Shown here: positions 33,957 to 40,910 of the stretch, piece by piece
How positions within the stretch are numbered: the stretch's first letter is position 1
Layout of the letters: every line of letters begins with the position of its first letter
Source of the DNA: Psychrobacillus insolitus
GTDB taxonomy: Bacteria; Bacillota; Bacilli; Bacillales_A; Planococcaceae
DNA: 42,768 nucleotides
Reading direction: 5' to 3'
Assembly (NCBI RefSeq): GCF_003254155.1
Contig: NZ_QKZI01000011.1
Span: 1-42,768 of the forward strand
Translations under genes and position numbers: made by a program
The notes under the pieces: generated by a model
Seen by the model: the letters and a program-made list of their open reading frames with translations, nothing else
The model's database searches: none
What the model was told of the DNA's origin: nothing

Positions 33957-33996
33957 TGCACTCGGTTTTAATCATTGTTTTAAAACCAGTGCTTTT
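33957..33996 (+). terminator. Terminator of the FMN reductase
   Basis: GCACTCGGTTTTAA and TTAAAACCAGTGC pair (one mismatch) with a short loop and are followed by TTTTTG. It argues against the 67-codon frame that runs through it. Confidence 0.75.
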
Positions 33997-34107
33997 TGTT
34001 TGTCTTAATATAAAGAAGAAAGATATGACTTATATCAAACTTTATCCCGAAGCTAATTTGGCATTTAGTTCAAATGGAATAGTTTTTTTAGTGGAACAAA
34101 AATAGGC

Positions 34108-34173
34108 ATTGGAATTTTATCTTATGTATATTGATTTCAGTAGCAGGTTGTTTTATAAATGATGACAAATAAT
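34108..34173 (+). pseudogene. Lipoprotein signal-peptide remnant
   Basis: Codons read NFILCILISVAGCFINDDK-stop, with a lipobox-like V-A-G-C, but no start codon is present. The stop lies just ahead of a palindromic repeat copy, as for the units downstream. It is probably the decayed first unit of the cassette-like array. Confidence 0.35.
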
Positions 34174-34213
34174 CTTATTCCACTAACGGGTGCGTGCGAC
34201 AAGTTCAATAAGG
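34174..34213 (+). repeat. Palindromic repeat copy
   Basis: CTTATTCCACTAACGGGTGC, then AAGTTCAATAAGG: left arm and shortened right arm. It is the first copy in the dense array. Confidence 0.6.
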
Positions 34214-34235
34214 ACCACTAGTTACATAAAAATTG

Positions 34236-34279
34236 AAATGGCATGTTGATCAATCTGATCAACATGCCATTTTTTTAGT
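34236..34279 (+). terminator. Terminator
   Basis: AAATGGCATGTTGATCA and TGATCAACATGCCATTT form a perfect 17-bp stem with a 3-nt loop, ending in a T run. It isolates the MerR-like gene from upstream transcription. Confidence 0.88.
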
Positions 34280-34336
34280 TGAAAAAGGATAAAGGGTTGT
34301 AATGTCGAATGTTATAACAAGAAAGAGGTGTGTGCT

Positions 34337-34873
34337 ATGTCGGATAAAACGCAACAAATACAAGCGGTTTATAGCTCCAGTGATGTAGCTATAACTTTAA
34401 AGATACAGGAAAGTACCTTAAGAAAATATTGTTTAATCTTAGAAAAAAACGGCTACGAATTTTTGAAAAATGAAAACGGACATCGTGCATTTTTCGATGC
34501 GGATAGTATTGTTTTAAAGAAATTTATCGAGCTTAAAAATGGTAGTGATATGACGCTAGAACAAGCAGCAAAGTCAGTCGTGGCGTGGAAAAACGGAACC
34601 GATATAACGAAGGGTGACACAGAGGATTCTCGATATGTTGCGCGTTTTAACGACTTATTAGAGGGATTTACATCCTTTAAAGAAAACCAAGAAAAGTTTA
34701 ATCAGGAGCTTTTAAAACAATTACAACAGCAACAGGAATATATAAGCAATAAATTAGAAGAACGGGATCAGAAGTTGATGCTGGCGTTGAAAGAAACGAT
34801 GGAAACAAAAAAACAACTTGCAATCGCTTCTGAAGAAGAACTAAAAAAGAAGTGGTGGGAGTTTTGGAAGTAA
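34337..34873 (+). CDS. MerR-type HTH protein with DUF3967 tail
   Basis: A 178-residue protein. An N-terminal MerR/RacA-like winged helix (YSSSDVAITLKIQESTLRKY, then NGHRAFFDADSIVLKKF) is followed by a coiled coil rich in Gln and Glu, then DUF3967 (LEERDQKLMLALKETMETKK) and the typical KKWWEFWK C-terminus. Such proteins are common on Bacillus plasmids and integrated elements, possibly in replication or partition. The ATG at 34337 follows AGAGGTG. Downstream TTTATACAT repeats could be its sites. Confidence 0.85.
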   Translation: MSDKTQQIQAVYSSSDVAITLKIQESTLRKYCLILEKNGYEFLKNENGHRAFFDADSIVLKKFIELKNGSDMTLEQAAKSVVAWKNGTDITKGDTEDSRYVARFNDLLEGFTSFKENQEKFNQELLKQLQQQQEYISNKLEERDQKLMLALKETMETKKQLAIASEEELKKKWWEFWK

Positions 34874-34876
34874 TTT

Positions 34877-35070
34877 TTATACATGTTTTTATACATTATT
34901 AGGTGTTTTGATAGAGGGTAAAATGGCGTTCTATTCAGGATGTATAAAATGCTGTATATCGTATTTGTCGTTTTACAGAGGGAAATGTTGAATTAACGCT
35001 TTTTTAGAGAAAATAGTACTTCCACGAACCGGTGTTATGGAAACTAAGTATGTATAAAAAATGTATGTGA
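34877..35070. repeat. Cluster of TTTATACAT / ATGTATAAA repeats
   Basis: TTTTTATACAT occurs twice 11-12 nt apart (34877 and 34888), and ATGTATAAA in the opposite sense at about 34939 and 35049, with ATGTATG near 35060. They lie right after the MerR/DUF3967 gene. They could be iteron-like or operator sites, or chance in AT-rich DNA. Confidence 0.35.
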
Positions 35071-35094
35071 TTTCGATGTGAATTGAAATTTCTT

Positions 35095-35127
35095 GTTCAA
35101 CTAACGGGGCAGGTTTACTTGAAGAAG
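35095..35127 (+). repeat. Palindromic repeat copy overlapping a gene start
   Basis: GTTCAACTAACGGGGCAGG, then TTTACTTGAAGAAG. The right arm contains the TTG used as a possible start of the next small gene. Start of the duplicated unit, copy A. Confidence 0.8.
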
Positions 35128-35355
35128 AACTTAGATCAATTGAGGAAGAATTTTAAGGTGTTGGGAGGGTTTAAGATAGTTAAATTTATTCTAAGAGTGA
35201 TGATTTTTATTATTGGAGTATTCCTTAGTAGTTACTATTTTGTAGGTATGAGTTTTACAAAGGCGATACAGATGACATTTATAATTACACTTTTTCATCT
35301 TCTATTCCTATTTATTGATAGTGGTAAAAAAAATAGAAATAACAAGACTTATTAA
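35119..35355 (+). CDS. Small membrane protein, duplicated unit copy A
   Basis: About 78 residues from the TTG at 35119. A basic N-terminus (KKNLDQLRKNFKVLGGFK) is followed by two membrane segments (about residues 23-43 and 50-68) and a charged tail (DSGKKNRNNKTY). It is almost identical to the gene at 40123-40359. An alternative start is GTG at about 35158. No family is recognised. The TAA stop lies in the following repeat. Because both copies kept an open frame, the protein is probably real. Confidence 0.65.
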   Translation: MKKNLDQLRKNFKVLGGFKIVKFILRVMIFIIGVFLSSYYFVGMSFTKAIQMTFIITLFHLLFLFIDSGKKNRNNKTY

Positions 35356-35425
35356 ATTAACGGGTGCGATTCTTCAATAGAACAGTCGCTATTTCACTAA
35401 CATCGCAGTTTAGTTTAAGAACTAT
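35350..35425 (+). repeat. Double palindromic repeat, end of duplicated unit A
   Basis: TTATTAAATTAACGGGTGCG and CAATAGAACAGTCGC are followed by a second copy TTTCACTAACATCGCAG, then TTTAGTTTAAG. The same pair, with few changes, ends unit B at 40350-40430. Confidence 0.8.
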
Positions 35426-35513
35426 TTGAGGAATTATGAAAATAGTGAGTAAGGTTATTATTGCGTAACTTGGTAATATGTGTAAACGCCAAATCTAAAA
35501 ATGGGCTGATTTT

Positions 35514-35814
35514 ATGTTAGTAGATGTTTTTTATTATCTAAAATTTTCAATGGGTGTTTTTATTTTTAGTTTGTTAGTTACATTAATTTTAATATTATTG
35601 AAAAAGTCTGTTGTAAGTAGATATACGGTCAGTATGTTGGCATTTGTTTCTTGTATCGTATCGGGGGTAAATATGATTATTTCGGGATATATAGCGGATG
35701 AAGTTCCATCTGGCGGAGACCCAATTACCTTCTATATGTTTTTTTGTTGTTCTATTATTAAGTATAGTGAATATTTTTTTAGTCTTTTATAAAAACGAAG
35801 GAAAAGTTTGGTAA
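35514..35814 (+). pseudogene. Small membrane protein, homopolymer frameshift
   Basis: The frame MLVDVFYYLKFSMGVFIFSL continues with three hydrophobic stretches and reaches DPITFYMFF at a run of seven T (35739-35745). There it shifts and ends at 35792. With one T fewer it would continue VVLLLSIVNIFLVFYKNEGK to a stop at 35814, giving about 99 residues with a proper last helix. So it is either a frameshifted gene, phase-variable at the T run, or a sequencing error. No family recognised. Confidence 0.6.
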
Positions 35815-35857
35815 ATAAAATATAGTAGATATTCAACGAAATTTGTGAAAAATTGTA

Positions 35858-35900
35858 CTTAAACTAACGGGTAGCATTAGTTTAGGCTGTTTACGAAGAT
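35858..35900 (+). repeat. Palindromic repeat copy
   Basis: ACTTAAACTAACGGGTAGC, then ATTAGTTTAGGCTG. It lies about 45 nt after the (corrected) stop of the preceding gene. Confidence 0.7.
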
Positions 35901-36012
35901 TGTTGTAATTGATAAAAAATGTATTAATTGAATATTATGATACAAATTATTGTATAGTATGAGTAAGGACATATATTATACGTGTTGACTCTATTGTTAG
36001 GAGGTTTTATTA

Positions 36013-36234
36013 ATGTTTAACTTTCCAGAAATATCGATGATTAGATTTCCTAAATTGTTTATTCATTCTATTCTTCTTATGGTTACTCTTACGTTTTTAG
36101 CATTTTTTAGTGCAGACATAGTTGGATGGATAATTGGAAGACCTATTGAAAAAAGCACAGGGTACGTAACTTTTATTATGATAATTTGGATTTTCTTTGC
36201 TTTACAAAGCGAAAAATATAAAAAAACAGTCTAA
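36013..36234 (+). CDS. Small membrane protein (73 aa)
   Basis: A two-helix protein: MFNFPEISMIRFPKLFIHSI, hydrophobic segments at about 15-36 and 50-64, basic end SEKYKKTV. TTAGGAGG 7-8 nt upstream of the ATG is a strong site. A palindrome ATACAAATTATTGTAT at 35940-35955 lies upstream, near a TATAGT box. Function unknown; no family recognised. Confidence 0.65.
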   Translation: MFNFPEISMIRFPKLFIHSILLMVTLTFLAFFSADIVGWIIGRPIEKSTGYVTFIMIIWIFFALQSEKYKKTV

Positions 36235-36283
36235 TGATTGTTCGTGAATCATTTTTAGGCAATGAAAATTAAATGTGTTTATA

Positions 36284-36312
36284 AAAAGACCTCTCGTTGA
36301 GGTCTTTTATTA
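36284..36312 (+). terminator. Terminator of the 73-aa membrane protein gene
   Basis: AAAAGACCTC and GAGGTCTTTT form a perfect stem with a 5-nt loop and T-rich end. Confidence 0.85.
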
Positions 36313-36367
36313 TGAACTCCTAATCGTATCAACCCATTTTCAGAGTGTAATGGATATCATATACATT

Positions 36368-36428
36368 CCTTATTGAAGTAACTGGTGCGATCCTAGAGGA
36401 CGGAGAAGCACCTTTTTTTGTTGAATTA
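36368..36428 (+). repeat. Palindromic repeat copy
   Basis: CTTATTGAAGTAACTGGTGC, then GAGAAGCACCTTTTTTTG and TTGAAT. The inner GGTGC/GCACC stem followed by seven T also makes it terminator-like. Confidence 0.7.
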
Positions 36429-36527
36429 ATAAATAAGGCATTTTTAGTTTCAATAAGTACATAGGACAATATCAAATTGTGATATCCGTGAAGTGATGAA
36501 TGACTTAAAGATAGGGGGGAAATTCAT

Positions 36528-37304
36528 ATGGGAACTGGAACGGAAAGTCTTCTTTTAAGAAAGTTAACTACAACTTTTGTTACCACAACATTATTTTCAC
36601 TACTGTTCGTTTTTTACTATTTGAATGGTGGATTTGAATTTGAATACAATCTAGGGAACCAATTCATCATTTGGTTCTTTGTTTATGCCATGTACATTGG
36701 CGGGATTATTTTAATCTATGGGAATTTAGTATCTATCGTAATAGAGTCTTTGCAAAAAAGATGGTTTAAGCAATATGATTGGCTATATGTATTAATTCTA
36801 GGATTATTTGGATTAGCTAACGGACTATTATTTCAAGATGGAACAGCAGCCTTATATGGAATGTTCGCTGCAATCGTATATGGAGTTTTTGACAAATGGT
36901 TATCTAAAAGGAGAATAAAGGGAAAGAGCGTAAAACTGTTTTTAATCATACCAATAGCTATACTTTTAGTAAGTTGGAGCTATTTGCAGTTAACCTCTCC
37001 ACCTATGCCTCCATTTACTATAGAAGATGCTGTTCATTTTGCAACTTCTGGTGAAGGATCGGTAATAGATGATTTCCCTAAGTCTATTGGGCAATGGGAA
37101 GGTACAATTGAAGGTTATCATATTACTAGAGAAACGAGTGCAAAAGAAATTGGAGATGAAGTATATATCGTTACCTTTACGGAATATTGGGAAAGCGGCA
37201 GTGAAACGGGTACATGGACATTCTCATATAAAGTTGATAGACAAAGTATGACTGCTATTAGTAACCAAGGTAATATACAGCCGCCGTATGACAGCATGCA
37301 TTAA
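36528..37304 (+). CDS. Membrane protein with extracytoplasmic C-terminal domain
   Basis: A 258-residue protein. Five hydrophobic segments (about 16-32, 45-66, 84-100, 103-118, 138-155) are followed by a soluble domain of about 100 residues (PMPPFTIEDAVHFATSGEGS to NQGNIQPPYDSMH) that lacks cysteines. A strong GGGGGG site is 8 nt before ATG. No family recognised. It is the largest gene of the array and sits alone between two repeat copies. Confidence 0.72.
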   Translation: MGTGTESLLLRKLTTTFVTTTLFSLLFVFYYLNGGFEFEYNLGNQFIIWFFVYAMYIGGIILIYGNLVSIVIESLQKRWFKQYDWLYVLILGLFGLANGLLFQDGTAALYGMFAAIVYGVFDKWLSKRRIKGKSVKLFLIIPIAILLVSWSYLQLTSPPMPPFTIEDAVHFATSGEGSVIDDFPKSIGQWEGTIEGYHITRETSAKEIGDEVYIVTFTEYWESGSETGTWTFSYKVDRQSMTAISNQGNIQPPYDSMH

Positions 37305-37329
37305 TGGGTTTTAAGAGTTGTGAATGGAT

Positions 37330-37420
37330 GTACTTAAACTAAAGGATAGCTTTAGCAAAAGATTATGGAATTGCCATAGGAAAGACTTTTTCTTATTGAA
37401 CTGGCTGTTAGTTCAATAAA
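37330..37420 (+). repeat. Two palindromic repeat copies, second acting as a terminator
   Basis: TACTTAAACTAAAGGATAGC, then CTTTAGC (37330-37360), followed by TTATTGAAC and GTTCAATAA (37393-37419), a perfect 9-bp stem with a poly-A right flank. Confidence 0.7.
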
Positions 37421-37454
37421 AAAAATGCAGTTTTTAATTTGAAGGAGGATGAAT

Positions 37455-37889
37455 ATGGATTATAAAGCAAAACATCAACAAGACTTTTTGTTAGCGGGAG
37501 TAGTTTTAATGATTATGGTTTTAACATCAGGGTGGGAAAATATTTGGATTCGAGTTTTTGGACTAATCGTATTGATAAAGGCGGCTTTATCCCTTTGTAC
37601 TAAGTATTTATTCACGATTGAAGAAGACAAATTAATCTATAAAATTTTTCTTTTCAATATAAATATTTATGAAAAGAAAACAAAGAAGTCTAACATTAAG
37701 AGAATTATTTTTAAACGTGCTGGTTGGAAAACAAAATTAGCAGTTATTAAGTTAGAAAAAGGTTTTCCAATCAGAATTGCATTATTTACACCAACGACTA
37801 TTTTCGAAGATTTACTGACGTTTTGTGACAAAAATGATATTCAAGTGGAGAAAACTAAAGATTATAGGATACTCGAAAACATGGCATAG
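37455..37889 (+). CDS. Membrane protein with PH-like cytoplasmic domain
   Basis: A 144-residue protein. Two hydrophobic segments (about 11-26 and 31-48) are followed by a beta-rich part (YLFTIEEDKLIYKIFLFNIN, IKRIIFKRAGWKTKLAVIKL) like bacterial PH-domain membrane proteins such as the YdbT/YvbH class; that comparison is loose. The ATG at 37455 is 6 nt from GAAGGAGG; ATG 37449 touches it. Confidence 0.65.
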   Translation: MDYKAKHQQDFLLAGVVLMIMVLTSGWENIWIRVFGLIVLIKAALSLCTKYLFTIEEDKLIYKIFLFNINIYEKKTKKSNIKRIIFKRAGWKTKLAVIKLEKGFPIRIALFTPTTIFEDLLTFCDKNDIQVEKTKDYRILENMA

Positions 37890-37914
37890 ATTATCATCTA
37901 TTTATTATTCAGGT

Positions 37915-37950
37915 TCTTCTTGAACTAACGAAGCAGGTTAGCGGAAGAAG
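37915..37950 (+). repeat. Palindromic repeat copy
   Basis: GTTCTTCTTGAACTAACG, then AAGCAGGTTAGCGGAAGAAG: CTTCTT/AAGAAG and CTAAC/GTTAG arms both pair. Confidence 0.8.
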
Positions 37951-38079
37951 GATTACTTCTCGTTTATGAAGAATCTTTTAATTTTCATTTTTCAATGCTA
38001 TTTTTAAAATAAAAACAGCCTTTTACTTTAAGCAGTTTTTTATCTAAATGTCTTTAAATGAACAGTAAATAATAAATGT

Positions 38080-38142
38080 TTGCTAATATCAATTACTGAA
38101 ACTATAATAGTATTTACTGTAACTATTATTGTTACAGTAAAT
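38080..38142 (+). promoter_or_regulatory. Promoter and operator palindrome of the YwnB/YwnA-like unit
   Basis: TTGCTA (38080-38085) and TATAAT (38103-38108) are 17 nt apart. Immediately downstream ATTTACTGTAAC (38112-38123) and GTTACAGTAAAT (38131-38142) form a perfect 12-bp inverted repeat with a 7-nt centre, over the predicted transcription start. An extra ACAGTAAAT half-site is at 38063 and ATTACTGAAAC at 38091. This is the probable binding site of the Rrf2 protein encoded as the second gene. Confidence 0.75.
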
Positions 38143-38175
38143 AAGGAATTTGATATTGTTCAAAGGAGAATTATT

Positions 38176-38808
38176 ATGAAAATTGGTATTATAGGTGCTT
38201 CTGGTAAAGCTGGGAAAAAAATTGTAGAAGAAGCCACTGCAAGAGGATTAGAAGTTACTGCGATTGTACGAGATGCTACAAAAATTTCAGAATCATTAAA
38301 TGTGATTGAAAAAAGTATATTAGAGTTAACAAAAGATGATATTAAACCATTTGATGTAATTATAAGCACTTTTGCAGCACCGTTAACGGAAGCTGAACAA
38401 TATCGAGTGATGGGGAAACATTTAACTGATATTTTTAAAGATGTTACGACGCGCTTAATTGTCATTGGTGGTGCCGGAAGACTTTTTATCGACGATACAA
38501 ATTCAACACATCTCTTTGATACTCCTGATTTCCCGGGATTTTTAATTCCTTCTTCAAAAAATCAATACCAAAGTTATTTAGATTTAAAAGAATCTACTAT
38601 TACTTGGACTTACGTATCCCCTGCAGCATTTTTTGATCCAGAAGGAAAGAGAACAGGAAATTATGAAATAGGTAAAGATCACTTAATTTTTAATTCAGTA
38701 GGTGAAAGTTATATAAGTTATGCAGATTTAGCCGTGGCGATTGTTGACGAAGCTGTGAATGAAAAACATCTTTGCGCAGCGCTTACGGTTATTGGAGAAA
38801 AAGAATAG
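38176..38808 (+). CDS. NAD(P)H-binding oxidoreductase (YwnB-like)
   Basis: A 210-residue Rossmann protein of the NAD(P)H-binding PF13460 type. MKIGIIGASGKAGKKIVEEA has the GxxGxxG motif at the N-terminus; LIVIGGAGRLF and TWTYVSPAAFFDPEGKRTGN follow the family. ATG 38176 is preceded by AAAGGAG; the longer upstream frame crosses the operator. It pairs with an Rrf2 regulator, as ywnB and ywnA are adjacent in B. subtilis, and is probably induced by oxidative or electrophile stress. Confidence 0.88.
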   Translation: MKIGIIGASGKAGKKIVEEATARGLEVTAIVRDATKISESLNVIEKSILELTKDDIKPFDVIISTFAAPLTEAEQYRVMGKHLTDIFKDVTTRLIVIGGAGRLFIDDTNSTHLFDTPDFPGFLIPSSKNQYQSYLDLKESTITWTYVSPAAFFDPEGKRTGNYEIGKDHLIFNSVGESYISYADLAVAIVDEAVNEKHLCAALTVIGEKE

Positions 38809-38857
38809 ACATCATTCTTGACAATAAATAGTGAAAATAGTATGGAGGAAGGAAAAA

Positions 38858-39274
38858 GTGATTAATACCAGATTAGCAATTGGCATACACATATTAGCTT
38901 TTGTAGAATGTGTGCCAGAGAAAGATAGTATAAATTCAGAAATAGTTTCAGAAAGTATAGGGACAAATGCTGTTGTAGTTCGTCGTATGTCAAGTGCATT
39001 AAAAAAAGCAGGTTTATTAAAATCAGTATCAATAAAAAAAGGGCTTATGTTAGCTAAGAAACCAGAAAACATTACATTATATGAGATATTAAAAGCTGTT
39101 GACCCTTCTAATGACCTATTTATTGTCCATCAGAAAGTAAACCCTCAATGCACTTACGGACATTCGATTGTTAAAGTAATTGAAAATGAATTTCGATTTT
39201 TACAGTTTGAACTAGAGGAAAATTTAAAGAAAAAAACACTACATGATATTATGAAAAAAGTAGTAAATAATTAA
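38858..39274 (+). CDS. Rrf2-family transcriptional regulator (YwnA-like)
   Basis: A 138-residue Rrf2 winged-helix protein: INTRLAIGIHILAFVECVPE, then SESIGTNAVVVRRMSSALKK as the recognition helix, KAGLLKSVSIKKGLMLAKKP as the wing, and YEILKAVD. A single cysteine (NPQCTYG) sits where other Rrf2 proteins hold cluster cysteines, but the three-Cys [Fe-S] motif is absent, so it may be a thiol sensor. GTG at 38858 with GGAGG 9 nt upstream is chosen over GTG 38831. It probably represses the operon through the palindrome at 38112-38142. Confidence 0.88.
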   Translation: MINTRLAIGIHILAFVECVPEKDSINSEIVSESIGTNAVVVRRMSSALKKAGLLKSVSIKKGLMLAKKPENITLYEILKAVDPSNDLFIVHQKVNPQCTYGHSIVKVIENEFRFLQFELEENLKKKTLHDIMKKVVNN

Positions 39275-39309
39275 TAAATAGTTTTTATGTGTTTTAAAAA
39301 AAGAACATT

Positions 39310-39398
39310 GCTTGTTGCACTAACAGGTGCTTTACTTCAAGAAGGGGTAAAGCATTTTTTCTTATTGAACCTAACGAAGCAGATTAGTTTAAGTGAGT
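39310..39398 (+). repeat. Two palindromic repeat copies
   Basis: GTTGCACTAACAGGTGC, then TTTACTTCAAG, GGGGTAAAGCATTTTTTC (inner stem GCTTTAC/GTAAAGC with T6, terminator-like). A second copy follows: TTGAACCTAACGAAGCAG, then ATTAGTTTAAG. Confidence 0.82.
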
Positions 39399-39455
39399 TG
39401 TTTAACTTGTGTTCAATAATTGGGTCATTTAATGGAATAAATTAGAGGTTCCCTT

Positions 39456-39536
39456 CTACTCGACTAGCGGTACAAGGCTGTTATTGAAAGCCTTATTCTT
39501 ATTCAACTAAAGAAGCAGGTTAGTTCAACAAGAAGT
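39456..39536 (+). repeat. Palindromic repeat copy with GGCTGTTATTGAAAGCC core
   Basis: CTACTCGACTAGCGGTAC, then AAGGCTGTTATTGAAAGCC, then CTTATTCAACTAAAGAAGC and AGGTTAGTTCAACAAG. The same long form is seen at 41873-41962. The gap 39275-39588 holds only repeats. Confidence 0.8.
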
Positions 39537-39588
39537 GTTGGTTATTTGCCCATTTAAACAGACATACCCTTAATCAAGAGGTGTTTGT

Positions 39589-39990
39589 ATGAAGAAAAAA
39601 TTTGTTATTTATATCGTAGGCATTCTCATCCTTTTGTTAGCTTTTTCGTTTTTGTATTTACAGGAATCTAAAGCGGATGGAGAAACTCATATTTTAAATG
39701 AGGAGGAACAAAAGGAATTAGTTGAATTCAATGATTCTCTTATTAAAGAGGGAGGATTCTTTTCCTTGGTAGGGGAAGAATTAAGTAAAGTAGGTTACAA
39801 ATATCAAATTGCGGGAATGATTTATTCAATGAATGATATTAGGATTTATGTAATCGTACCAGATAGCGAAGTAATTACTGATAAAACACAAGAAGAAATA
39901 AATAATATATATCAAGAGATGATAAGTAAACACAATCTTAATTGGGAAGCATTTAATATAAAAGTTGTCCATTCTGATGAAATAGAGTAA
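39589..39990 (+). CDS. Membrane-anchored extracytoplasmic protein (133 aa)
   Basis: MKKKFVIYIVGILILLLAFS is a signal anchor (residues 5-24), then an acidic soluble part of about 108 residues (DGETHILNEEEQKELVEFND, IYVIVPDSEVITDKTQEEIN). There is no lipobox. AAGAGGTG is upstream of the ATG. The stop TAA is the first base set of the next repeat (GAGTAACTAACGG). No family recognised. Confidence 0.7.
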   Translation: MKKKFVIYIVGILILLLAFSFLYLQESKADGETHILNEEEQKELVEFNDSLIKEGGFFSLVGEELSKVGYKYQIAGMIYSMNDIRIYVIVPDSEVITDKTQEEINNIYQEMISKHNLNWEAFNIKVVHSDEIE

Positions 39991-40055
39991 CTAACGGGGC
40001 GTTTATCCAAAAGGATTAACGCTTTTTTTGTTGAACTTCTTAAACTAAGAGTTAT
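39985..40055 (+). repeat. Palindromic repeat copy supplying a stop codon
   Basis: TAACTAACGGGGCG, then GGATTAACGCTTTTTTTG (terminator-like inner stem) and TTGAACTTCTTAAACTAAG. It contains the TAA of the preceding gene. Confidence 0.75.
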
Positions 40056-40097
40056 CATTATTGATTGGGATTCCATTCCAATAAATGTTATTATTTC

Positions 40098-40136
40098 CTT
40101 ATTGAACTAACGCAGCATTTACTTGGAGAAGAACTT
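40098..40136 (+). repeat. Palindromic repeat copy, start of duplicated unit B
   Basis: CTTATTGAACTAACGCAGC, then ATTTACTTGGAGAAGAAC. It corresponds to 35095-35127 in unit A. Confidence 0.78.
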
Positions 40137-40359
40137 AGAACAATTGAGGAAGAATTTTAAGGTGTTGGGAGGGTTTAAGATAGTTAATTTTATTCTAAGA
40201 GTGATGATTTTTATTATTGGAGTATTTCTTAGTAGTTACTATTTTGTAGGTATGAGTTTTACAAAGGCGATACAGATGACATTCATAATTACTCTTTTTC
40301 ATCTTCTATTCCTTTTTATTGATAGTGGTAAAAAAAATAGAAATAACAAGACTTATTAA
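40123..40359 (+). CDS. Small membrane protein, duplicated unit copy B
   Basis: 78 residues, starting at TTG (MEKNLEQLRKNFKVLGGF). It differs from the copy at 35119-35355 in only about three residues (for example E/K near the start, E/D at LEQ/LDQ, N/K in KIVNF/KIVKF). Two membrane helices and a basic tail. Most base changes between the copies are silent, which suggests coding selection. Function unknown. Confidence 0.68.
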   Translation: MEKNLEQLRKNFKVLGGFKIVNFILRVMIFIIGVFLSSYYFVGMSFTKAIQMTFIITLFHLLFLFIDSGKKNRNNKTY

Positions 40360-40430
40360 ATTAACGGGTGCGATTCTTCAATAGAACAGTCGCTATTTCA
40401 CTAACGTCGCAGGTTAGTTGAATAGTATTG
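40350..40430 (+). repeat. Double palindromic repeat, end of duplicated unit B
   Basis: TTATTAAATTAACGGGTGCG and the second copy CACTAACGTCGCAG, then GTTAGTTGAATAG. The right arm here is the canonical GTTAGTTGAA, while unit A has TTTAGTTTAA. Identity with unit A ends at this arm. Confidence 0.82.
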
Positions 40431-40518
40431 TTTAACTTGTGTTCAACAATCGGGCAATTTGTGGCATAGAATAAGGGAAGAATCCTTTTCAAAAAAAGAT
40501 TCTTTTATTTATGACAAT

Positions 40519-40584
40519 ATGTAAAAAGTTTTTGACATTTTAATGGTCAGTGATACAATAATAAATGTCAAACACTTTTTACAT
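40519..40584 (+). promoter_or_regulatory. Promoter inside a 22-bp inverted repeat (XRE unit)
   Basis: Arms at 40519-40540 and 40563-40584 are inverted copies with 21 of 22 positions matching (core AAAGT..TTGACATTT and AAATGTCAA..ACTTT). The left arm holds a consensus -35, TTGACA (40532-40537), and TACAAT (40554-40559) lies in the spacer, 16 nt on. A dimeric regulator bound to the arms would cover the promoter, so the XRE protein of the unit is the likely ligand. Confidence 0.75.
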
Positions 40585-40604
40585 TTATGAGGAGGAAATA
40601 AATT

Positions 40605-40910
40605 ATGGACTGGATTGTTTTAACTGTTCTTTTTATTATCTTAGGGATTAGTGCTATTTTGATTATCAGTACTCTTGTATCTTTACCACAATTGGGTGAC
40701 GAAAGAAAAAACCTTATCAAAATGAAAGCCCAGTCCTTCACCTTTGCAATAGTAATCGGATACGCGTTAATTGAAATTTTTAAAAAAATATATATAAATA
40801 TTTGGAAAAATGGTTCGTATGAGGGTATAAATCCAGTTATCTTTCTCATAACGACTTCCATTGTATATTTAAGTTCATTACTATTTTTTAGAAAAAAAAA
40901 CGGTGGTTAA
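40605..40910 (+). CDS. Three-helix membrane protein paired with XRE regulator
   Basis: A 101-residue protein with hydrophobic segments at about 3-27, 47-60 and 78-95 and the charged loop QLGDERKNLIKMKAQSFTFA, which resembles small DUF2178-like membrane proteins encoded next to HTH genes. ATGAGGAGG is upstream of the ATG. Its stop TAA is followed at once by the ATG of the regulator, so the two are coupled. Confidence 0.75.
   Translation: MDWIVLTVLFIILGISAILIISTLVSLPQLGDERKNLIKMKAQSFTFAIVIGYALIEIFKKIYINIWKNGSYEGINPVIFLITTSIVYLSSLLFFRKKNGG

Noticed and set aside
33902-34105. 67-codon frame after the FMN reductase
   Set aside because: It runs straight through a strong terminator hairpin (33957-33996), has no ribosome binding site and a protein sequence of no recognisable type.
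34877-35070. Plasmid-type replication origin with iterons
   Set aside because: The TTTATACAT repeats are few, irregularly spaced and without a replication initiator gene nearby; listed only as a repeat cluster.
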